In this document: positions 55,610-64,000 of the stretch, one piece after another
Layout: every line of letters starts with the position of its first letter
Position numbering within the stretch: position 1 is the first letter of the stretch
Assembly (NCBI RefSeq): GCF_000208745.1
Contig: NC_030852.1
Location: 18,741,436-18,805,435 of the forward strand
Direction: 5' to 3'
Length of the DNA stretch: 64,000 nucleotides
Origin: Theobroma cacao
Lineage: Eukaryota; Streptophyta; Magnoliopsida; Malvales; Malvaceae
Notes under the pieces: model-generated
Told to the model about the DNA's origin: nothing
Databases searched by the model: none
Seen by the model: only the letters and a program-made list of their open reading frames with translations
Translations under genes and position numbers: made by a program

Positions 55610-57456
55610 GCTATGGATGGCAAGCTCAAAATACACAGTGGAAAGAAAATTAAAACTTTATAACTAAACAACCAAAACATGCCTCCACCCATGGATCACC
55701 TTAGTGATATTTAACACATAAAAGTACAAAATAAATTATTATTCATAAAGTTACCTTGTCAAGTAATTTCGTAATCACAATAGCACTTCTTGAAGCAATC
55801 CCGTGGACACCACAAGAAGCAAAAATCGTAGCTAATCAAGTGCTTGGCCTCCAACGGTAGTACACATGATTGCACTTGAACCTTTAACAAAGGAGGGAGT
55901 TTTTAACTATACTTTGTGCGAGCAAAGACGAGAACAATTGTCCTTTTCTTCTTTTTCACAATCTTAGCCGAACCTCTCTTGAAAATTGTTTCATAAGCAA
56001 TTTTCTCTTTCACACAAAAGCAGTGGTGGGAAATAGAGAAAACGCTTTTCTTTTTCTAACAAAAACTAGGTTTTCTTCAATTGTGAAAAACCCTCATATG
56101 GAAAATAGTTAAAAGGTGACTTATATAGTTAGGTTAAAATAACTTCAATTTTACAATTAAGCCTTTAATATTATAACACATTATAATATTCAGCCCATTA
56201 CTTAATTAAACTCTTTTAATTAAGCCCTTGGAAATTAAAATCAAAATTAGTTTCCTTTATATTTTGCAATCAAGGTCTTATAATTATAATGATTTATAAT
56301 TATGCCTAAAACTTAATTAAACTCTTTTAATTAAGTTTATAGAAGTTAATTACCTAGCATGTGATTTAAGTCTAATTTAAATCATCACTCTCCCAATTTA
56401 ATTCAAATGTAATCATTTTGTGTGATCCATTAGGTTCCTAACATGTTGGCAATGGAATTGATTAATGAGTTAATCGATTAATATAAATTTAAATCAATTA
56501 ATTTATAATCAATTCTATAGACCAAGATTGGCATCTAGCAATGCATCATGGCCACCCAATTGTTAGGATAGTCAAAGGGTTCTTTGACAACCTTTCAGTG
56601 TACAGTCTATCAGTGTAATTCATTCCCTTATCATATATCCTAGAAATGATAAGACCTTGGTACAATGTATACTCTTATTGACCTCCATATTTGTTCCTGT
56701 AGTTATAGCATTAGCTTTATAGAGACTTATGAAACCTTTTCTAATCTCCATGTTACCTTGGCTAAGGACTTCAATAAGTTAATGTTAACCAAGAATTGAT
56801 AGGATATGTCCTCTAAAACACTTAAGGTGAAATTCCTATCTTGACCACTAATTTGCCTTCACATGCTTCATACTATACCTAAAAGCATCTTGTTTTTGGC
56901 ATCCTTGGTTAGGCACCTATAGGGATGAAATCAAAGCATAACACTCCACACATAAGACAACCTAGTGTCTCAAGTCTAAGAAGTATTTACACAACTGAAA
57001 CATGAGAAGTGTTGCATAGACACTAGAGTGTATTACCAAATGCACTTCTCATGGTGGGTCATGTTGAGTGAACTTGCTCTCCTAGGCAAGCACCTATATT
57101 CTAGTTCCAAGTATCTCTATACTTCAATCTATGAGATCGATTGCTTACTTCCAAAATAAGGAACATAGAATATACTAGTCCTTAAGCATCATTGATGTTC
57201 AGTCTCAATGATTCATTGACTAGAAACATTTTGAGATTATGCTTTGATGCATAGGGATCTCATAGCTGCAAACCATTATAGTTCCCTTGCAATGGATATT
57301 AATCTCATGGACTTTATCTAATTAAACATATAACTCATTATAATTGATGTCTTATTGATGAAGGAAAACCTCTAATCATTCAACATGAATGATATTATTA
57401 CATTATTGGAATCAAGCCTTAACCAATCCCAATTGGCTGCAAGGCTCATCCTAACA
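55610..57456 (-). repeat. LTR-like block 1 of an unclassified repeat family
   Basis: Aligns with 58830-60313 plus 61845-62055 in the same order, for example GGCATCTAGCAATGCATCATGG, TATAGGGATGAAATCAAAG and CATAGACACT...GTG. On the minus strand it would start TGTTAGGATG (57456) and has TATATAAG at 56127-56120, so it looks like a long solo LTR with a promoter, transcribed leftward. The left boundary is approximate. No element genes accompany it and I cannot name the family. Confidence 0.6.
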
Positions 57457-58101
57457 TGAACATAGCTCGGGCTACCTAACATGGGGCTTTCTTAGGTGAG
57501 AACAGGCTCGAGTTTATAAGAGAAGTGGAGTTTAGCTTTGCTTAATTTAGATTAACTTAAGCCTATGGTAGAAACGGGTTGTTATCATTTAGCTCTGCAT
57601 AACAGGCTCAAGAATAATGTTAGGATGTAGATCTTGTGCAAGCCCATTTGGCTCAGGGTGGTCAGTGAAGGCATTGGGTGGCCTAGAATATTTTACCTAT
57701 CTTTCTATCATGGTTAAGATGGTGGCTTTGTCGCGATCTTTCATGCATCGACCATTGGACGTAGAAGTCTCAAAAGAGAAGTTGTCTTTTTCTAAATGTA
57801 GAATGCAACCTAGATAATCAAGCACATAATCAATGGAGAATTCAGCTACAAAAACACAAAAAATTTGATTACCCACTACGAGTTAGATATGTTATTGGAT
57901 TTTCTCATAAAAAGTTATTGTAATAAGGATGGTGGCATGTTTGAAGGAGTTCATCTAGGAAGATTCTTCACCCAATCAATGAAAATGCCCATAAACTTTC
58001 AATATTCTAAAAGATGCTATTATTCCATGCATAGACTAACACCTTAGTGATTGATAACCACCATATTTTCTCTTTCGGAGCAACTGTCGATGCCTAAGGC
58101 T
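57457..58101. other. Unassigned sequence right of block 1
   Basis: Two open frames (57617-57817 and 57865-58047, plus) of 60-66 codons show no family resemblance. TGTTAGGATG at 57619 repeats the presumed LTR terminus in opposite orientation. Base composition is a little more GC-rich than the repeats around it. No gene can be supported. Confidence 0.4.
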
Positions 58102-58485
58102 TTAAATCATCAAACCACAAAAACAACCAATCTCAATTGCAAGCTTTTGATTGTTCACAAATTCGATGATCAAGGAAAGCGATAAGGAATTGAAAACCTA
58201 AAAGTGTTGAACTTCATAACCCATTTTGCCATCGCCCTTAATCAATTTCTCAAAGTCCTCTAGCTCTTGAAGATTCCTACACAAACCCACAACACACATT
58301 TTAAGCCAGTAGAAGGCTTCAACCTCAATATGGCCCAGACAGAGTTTCGATGAATTATTCAATGGGGTGGAGGAAGCGGGGGTGGCAAATCTATATCATC
58401 GACTTGTCGAGAGTGAATCAAGAAGCACTTGAAGATAGGATCTACCCTTGTTATTGTCATTGAAACCCCTAATTTGATTATGCAT
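58102..58485 (-). pseudogene. Possible decayed host gene or captured gene fragment
   Basis: From an ATG at 58485 one minus-strand frame runs 128 codons with only two stops, TGA at 58396-58398 and TAG at 58198-58200, before TAA at 58102-58104. The translation reads like protein: MHNQIRGFNDNNKGRSYLQ at the start, then HIEVEAFYWLKMCVVGLC and NLQELEDFEKLIKGDGKMG, and a hydrophobic SLSLSLIIEFV later. In DNA this AT-rich, 128 random codons would be expected to hold more stops. I recognise no family. It could be a pseudogene, an exon cut by splicing signals that I cannot place, or chance. Confidence 0.3.
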
Positions 58486-58829
58486 TCGGACGAGTTTTGG
58501 GTGAAATCGAGGGTTAGGGATTTGGGGGGTTAGGAACAGAGTTGCTTAACACAAAGAAGAAGATTTGCAATGTGGATCGAAACAAGGTTGTTCTCCAAAC
58601 TTTGACTCATTTCTTTTAAGGTAACGTGTTTGACTATTCAAAACTTTAGCAAAAAAAATGTAAAGGAAATTGTTCAAGAACTTCTAAAAAAACAATGGAT
58701 AGATCGATCTCCACAGTGCCCTTTGCTACTATTTTTGACTAATCTCTTAGAGGGGTTTCTAGCTTTTTAAGGGTTAGGTTTATATTACAGCTCTTCTTGC
58801 AATCGCTATTAACTTGAAGTTGCTAGGAT
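58486..58829. other. Unassigned sequence left of block 2
   Basis: Includes G-rich runs GGGATTTGGGGGGTTAGG near 58512 and otherwise mixed sequence. No repeat match within the window and no credible frame. Confidence 0.4.
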
Positions 58830-60313
58830 TTGACCTCATGCTCAAACATGAAAATAATTAAGAAATTAAAAATATAACACAATGAAAAGCTAAACTAGTA
58901 TCTAGACTAGTATTTAATTAGAGAAACAATCGAATCCTACAGGATCAATATTGGTGTTTTTCATGTAAGTTTTAATTTAATTATGAACATTCATAAGTTT
59001 AAGAGTTACATACCTTGCTCTAGATATTATAATCAAGAGCCAATTAAATCAAAATCTTCGCTTCTCACCTTTAGGATTTGTCAAATCTTCAATCACCCAA
59101 GTGTTTGGCCTCTAACAGAAATCCACACAGTGACCGAATAAGACCTTCTCAAAGGTAGGATTTTTTTTACTTGTGCTAGGAAGTTTTGTTTCTAAAACAA
59201 AAGACCAAAAATTCTTGCCGAATCTTATTTTTGTTAGACAAAGAAAACTATTTTTCTTTGCTTTTTCATGAAACAGGTGAAAAGTGATTAGAGGCTTAGA
59301 GTTTTAGTTTCCTAATATCACATATTTATATAGTCAAACTAAGTTGTAACCCTAAATACAACAGTTATTTTTTAATTTAATTAAGTCTCTGTGAACTTAA
59401 TTAATTTCTCACTTTATTTTGGTCTATTTAATTAAGTCAAATTTAATAAATTATCCTTATTTAATCTCGATCATGTCACTTAATGTGTGAGACCCACTAA
59501 GCTTCTAACATGTTGGCAATAAATATAAATCTTAATTAAATATCAATTTGATAATAGATTTATATTTATAGATCATAAGCGGCATCTAGTAATACATCAT
59601 GACCACCTAAATGTTAGAGAGTCAATTAAAGAATTGGACAAAGCCCTTCGTGATAAGCCTCTCAGTGCAATACAGTCTTTTCATCAAATATCCTAGACAT
59701 GTCATAAAACATGGCTTAGTGTCTACTTATAACATTCCATATTAGTTTTCATAATTCATGACTAACCTTTTGAATTTAAGAAACTGACTTTTCTTAAATT
59801 CATCATGCTTTGACCAAAAACTTTATACAAGTTAATCAAGAATTAAGAACAAGTGAGATACATCCCCTCATATCACTTAGGGTGATGAATCCTCTCTTGA
59901 CCACTCATTCACCTTCGCATGCTTCATGGCATACCCAAAACACCCTGTTTAGGCATTTGGTTGCCTCCAGATCTATAGGGATGAAATCAAAGTTTGTCAT
60001 TCCCCATACAAGATGACTTGGTGCCTTGAGTCTGAGGACTAGTTGCACGACTATCACATAAGAATATATTCCATAGACACTTAAGTGAAATATCAAATGA
60101 AATTCTCATAGCGGGTCATGTTCAGTGAACTTGTTCTTTAAAAAGCACTTACACGTTATCCTTAAGTATCTCATATACTTCAATCTATAAGATTGATTGC
60201 TTACTTCCCAAGTAAAGAAGTTTAACATGTACCAGTCTTTGAGCATTATCAATGCCTTGTCTTGACAATACAACATCTAGGAACAAGTTTAGGAACATGG
60301 CTTTAATGCATAA

Positions 60314-61844
60314 TGATAACTCTCTAATGTAGAGTTATTTGAACTTAATTTTTATAGTAATTTAGCTCAGTTCTTATAGTAATGTATAAAAATTAGTAAG
60401 TTTTATTTAATTATTTTAAATTAGTTATTTTAGGTGAGTCAACCTAATCTTAGTTAAATTTATGCTTAATTTGGTGTTAATGTGATTAAGATAGGTTGTT
60501 ATTGACTTATTTATGCTTTTGTAGGTGTTTGATGAATGAATAATTTTAGTGGAAAAAGAAGAGCAATTTTAAGATGTAGACTTACACTGCATATGTTTTG
60601 GTATTTCAGATATAACTCTCTTCACAGTGCTTTAAATGAATTGATTCTTGGACTATTGGAAAGATAAGAGAAAAATCTACAACTTTCATGTTTATCGCTT
60701 TGCCCATTTCGGCCTAAAAAGTGGATAAAAATCTTGTCGAAGTTGATGCACTATAGCAGTCCTAGAGCAATCATGATTTCTGTTAATTAATTGGGCAAGG
60801 TTGTGACCCATGTAGTTTGATGAGGAAATCCTAGTTGAGATTGACTTCTTTCTTCACCCAACTTGTCCTAACTTCAAAGCCCTATAAAAACAACCTTTCG
60901 GAGGACTATGATGAGGAGAAAAAAGATAACAAAACACCAGATTGACAACTAAGAGTTAAGCCACAAAGTTATTGAAGCTAAGAAGAATTTGAAGGATTCA
61001 AGGAGATTTGGAGATCAAGAATATAATTCTTGAGTTTTTCTATCTTTTTGTTATTTTCTTATTTTTCTTAGTTTGATTTGAATGTTTAAATTTTATTTGA
61101 TGATGATTTGTGACTTGATAGGGAACTAATTCTTTATTCTAAGATTATGATTGAACTCAATATGTAGTCTAAATTATATATCTCTCTTTTACTTATGTTT
61201 GATAGATTTAAGTTGTTTATTTTATTCTGCTCTTAATGCTTCTGATTGATTGGCTTCCAATTAGATTGAATTGGAAACCTAGGTCAAACCTTGACGAAAG
61301 GGACTTAGGTAGACCTTGAATAGAATAGCGTATGATCGAATACACTTAGTTGATTAGGTGATTTGATTTGCATAAAGGGTAGACATACACCTCTAAGCCA
61401 TATGTAGCCAAAATTAGAGCACGAACTTAAGGAATCTTTCTTCAATATAATTTGCATAGACATATAATAAATTAATTGGGAGAGTTATTTTTATGAGAAA
61501 CTCGATAGAGACTTGTAAATAATTTAAGAATCTAGGTCAGCAATTTAATCCATTAAACTGTGTTAAGAGAGAGAGACAATATTCAGATGAAGTATTGAGA
61601 GATATCAGAATCTTAGGTTTGGTAATCATTAAAAGTAATTTTGCTGATATATTAGTTTTAATTATTAGTTTATTAGTTTCAAATTTTTCTTTTTTAATTT
61701 TAATTGTTTAGATAAAATCAGGGTGTGTTAATTTTAGTAGTTAACAGTAAGGATTAATTTAATTCTTTGTGGGATTGACACTCTATTCATCTTTATATTA
61801 TCTTTGCAATACATATACTTGCGTGGGTAGAAAATTGAACAACA
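60314..61844 (+). repeat. Athila-family solo LTR with perfect target duplication
   Basis: 1531 bp, TGATAACTCTC to GAACAACA, flanked by CATAA at 60309-60313 and 61845-61849. The empty site is seen in block 1, where GATGCATAGGGATCTC is continuous. No primer site or internal sequence follows. TATA box TATAAAAA at 60883-60890. It is the most complete LTR of this family in the window and serves as the ruler for the broken ones at 4486, 41942 and 43246. Confidence 0.95.
60883..60890 (+). promoter_or_regulatory. TATA box of the Athila-family solo LTR
   Basis: TATAAAAA following CTTCAAAGCCC. Any transcript would run rightward into the right-hand flank of the window. Confidence 0.55.
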
Positions 61845-62055
61845 CATAATGATCTCATAATTTTAACAACTTTACAATTCTCTTGCAAGGCCTTTATGTT
61901 CCATGGGCTTCATCCAATTAGTACTTAATAGTTCCTTATTATTGTACTAACATGAAGAAAAACCTCTATCACATATAGTTATGCAATTAAGGGTGTATTA
62001 AATGACAAATATATATTCCTTGACCAATCTAAGTGGCTTAAGGGCATACACCAAT

Positions 62056-62812
62056 AGAAGCTTGCATAAGAATTTCTTTTAATAGTTTACTCAAGTGTAT
62101 ATGAAAATATATTTTCATGTTTAGTTGTGTAAGTGAACCTTAGGCTTGAGATCATCAGGTGTGAAAATGTTATATTTTTATACTACATGTCTTATGTAGT
62201 CCTAGCTAAGGATGCGAAATGAGATGGATATTGGGTATGATATGAAACACATGAAGATAAATGAATGGTCAATAAAGTAAATATAATCCTAAGTGATTTT
62301 AAGGAGAATATCAAATTACGTCTTGGCGGTTTTAATTCAAGGAAATTCTTGGTAAAGGTAGAATGAAGATTTGGAAAAAAAGGGTTTTCAGAATTTCATA
62401 AAAGATTTAAGAACAAGTATTAAGAACTAAAATGATAAAAACATATTTACAACAACCATTGAACCATACTTTATGTCTTAATGGGATATTGTACAATGAA
62501 AAATTGAATTATGTTGTAAAACTAAGCACAAAAGGGTTGAGACAAATGACATTGACTTTTCTTAACATTTGAACGGTCATGATACATTATTGATGCCAAT
62601 TATGAAAAAGAGTTTGATTCATCTAATCTTAATTGGTTTAAGATTATAGTTTATATTGATCATCAACATGTTAACTACCTCTTGGGTCACACAAATAAAG
62701 AATGAAAAAGTGAGAATTTAAAATGGAGAATTAAATTGGACTTAATTGCAAAAAAGTTTTGAAATTTAAGGATTTAATTGAAATGGTTTAATTAAATTAA
62801 GACAATTCTAAG
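62056..62812. other. AT-rich sequence with no supported gene
   Basis: About 750 bp, low in GC, with stops in all frames. Wording such as AATTGGACTTAATTGCAAAA near 62735 is common in plant repeats, but I cannot assign it. Confidence 0.4.
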
Positions 62813-63290
62813 TAGGGGTGAGCAATTGGACAGTTCGGTCGATTCGATATGCTAAACCTAAAAACCAAATAGATCAAACATTTTTAAAAAATCGACCAAA
62901 TATGAAGGAGGATCAAACTAACCAAACATCAAATTGGTTTGATCGGTTCGATTTTAGACCAATGAACAAAAATTTTATCACTTTTTTTTAACGAATTACA
63001 ATATTATAACTTATAAACTTCATCCATAAACCAAAAACTATATAAAATTTGTTCTTTCACTTACATAATTATGTCTTTTTACATAAACTATCAAATTAAC
63101 ATTCACAATAATATATATAAAATATTAATTTAGTCCATTGATTGTTCGGTTTAAAACATTTAAAACATAGAACCAACCCAATAAATTAAATGGACCAAAT
63201 ATTTTGGACCAATCGGACCCTAAACCATTTTATTTAAATCGCATTCGGCTCAGTTGGGCCATTGGGCTAGTCCATTTTTAGTCTCACTTA
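62813..63290 (+). repeat. Candidate TAGGGGTGAGCA-type short transposon
   Basis: Begins TAGGGGTGAGCAATTGGACAG and carries many TCGGT, ACCAAA and GACCAAT words of both orientations. Short plant elements with this opening and with GGTTCGGTT/AACCGAACC repeats are well known and usually treated as hAT-like MITEs. I could not find the matching GCTCACCCC end, so the right boundary and class are uncertain. Confidence 0.35.
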
Positions 63291-64000
63291 ATTATAACAG
63301 CAGCAAAAAAATTGTGCTAAACTTGCGAGGATTTGGATCGCCTATAAATATCAATGCTTATGCCGCTTAAGGATGCGTGGAAGTTCAATTTTGTGAAAAG
63401 AGGAAAAAAAAAAGCTATCACCAAAAGAAGAAGAAAAACTCATGAGCTCTTTCCTTGAAAATGTGCATATATTAGATACCTCTTGCTCTTTACCTTAGTA
63501 AACGACATCCCTTGAGAAATGGGTCTTATTAGCACAAGCATACCTTCTCTCACTTGGAATTTTTGCACTTTGCATTCGTGTGGATCCCTGTTGTGGGTTG
63601 AAAAATTGGATGACTTTTGTGTCCTTGTGATTTTCAACATCCAGACTATTGAGGTATAACAATCTTCTTCCTCGTAGTTAGGCCTTTTATATCAAACAAC
63701 CAAAGATTGATCTTGTCAATGTCAAAAATTTTAATTTTTTTCTACGTATTGTAATCTTGATTGGATGCATTTTCCCAGTTATGTCCTTGAGTTCCAAATT
63801 GAAGTTCAGATTTTCGTTATTTTTTCTCCATTCCAAAACTACGTCCATGGGCATCTAAGCTTTTTAATTTTTTATGTTTACATGCTAATTGTAATGATTT
63901 CATTAACTCTTGACATTAAAAACTATAGTTTATCAATGTTTTATATATTTTGTAGAAATACATGTAAAACACTAAAGTCAAAATAGTTTTCTCAATCTCT
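63291..64000 (+). other. Possible promoter and first exon at the right edge
   Basis: CTATAAATA at 63342-63350 is a good TATA box. It is followed by a purine-rich leader (AAGAAGAAGAAAAACTC near 63427). An ATG at 63440 gives only 18 codons; one at 63519 opens 46 codons (MGLISTSIPSLTWNF...) ending at 63659 right where GAG|GTATAAC (63651-63660) offers a splice donor, and TTTTCCCAG near 63778 could be an acceptor. I recognise no protein, and the signals are weak one by one. It is the only place in the window that looks like the 5' end of a host gene. Confidence 0.25.

Larger units (their letters stand above)
58830..62055 (-). repeat. LTR-like block 2, split by an Athila-family solo LTR
   Basis: The second copy of the family seen at 55610-57456. 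Without the 1536 bp added by the solo LTR it is about 1690 bp. TTTATATA at 59325-59332 gives TATATAAA on the minus strand, in the position of the block 1 box. Its right end reads GGCATACACCAATAG, the reverse of a TGTTGGTGTATGCC-like start. Divergence from block 1 is considerable, with many indels. Confidence 0.6.

Overview
The window is plant nuclear DNA, almost certainly from a eudicot. It is AT-rich and gene-poor, and is built mainly from nested LTR retrotransposons of plant families: Ty3-gypsy Athila-like, Ty3-gypsy chromovirus-like (Tekay/Del type) and Ty1-copia SIRE/Maximus-like. The SIRE-like protein style fits Malvales such as cacao, but that is an unverified impression. I found no intact host gene and no rRNA, tRNA or CRISPR array. 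Every coding stretch I recognise is a retrotransposon gene broken by stops, frameshifts or deletions. One run of 726 Ns (30063-30788) is an assembly gap.

Layout. 1-4485: a minus-strand gypsy element (called X) running off the left edge, with 3' LTR, polypurine tract, decayed integrase, RNase H and RT, and a solo LTR inside it. 4486-42720: an Athila-like gypsy element (Athila-1, plus strand) that interrupts X. Its 5' LTR (4486-7693) carries a solo LTR of the D family with 5-bp target duplications. Its gag, protease, RT, RNase H, integrase and post-integrase ORF are spread over 35 kb because two copies of one SIRE-like copia family sit inside it. Copia A (11400-21462, minus strand) is inserted in RNase H and flanked by TTTTG. 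Copia B (23804-38826, plus strand) lies after integrase. Copia B itself holds a shortened chromovirus-like element D (26869-31947, minus strand, TATGT duplications). 42721-43245 is unexplained filler. 43246-51199 is element C, an Athila-family derivative that keeps gag and protease but has lost RT, most of integrase and the post-integrase ORF; it carries another D-family solo LTR (47963-50771, AAAAT duplications). At 51200-51235 a 16-bp-arm palindrome marks an abrupt junction to copia E (51236-55356, minus strand), a different copia family with a short LTR of about 230 bp. 55610-62055 holds two diverged copies of a long LTR-like repeat with conserved TATA motifs; the second is split by a perfect Athila-family solo LTR (60314-61844, CATAA duplications). 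An unexplained open stretch lies at 58102-58485 (minus strand), and a possible promoter and first exon lie near the right edge (63342-63660).

How the parts relate. Target duplications give an order of events: X first, then Athila-1, then copia A and copia B, then D within B. The elements would once have supplied their own capsid proteins, protease, reverse transcriptase and integrase, but none is intact now. The most unusual features are the head-to-head inverted pair of copia elements, the downstream ORFs of the copia and Athila elements that appear to share one domain, the gag-protease mini-element C with a protease-integrase-tail fusion ORF, and palindrome-rich arrays and a minisatellite inside D-family LTRs. 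I saw no sign of a new host-encoded system.
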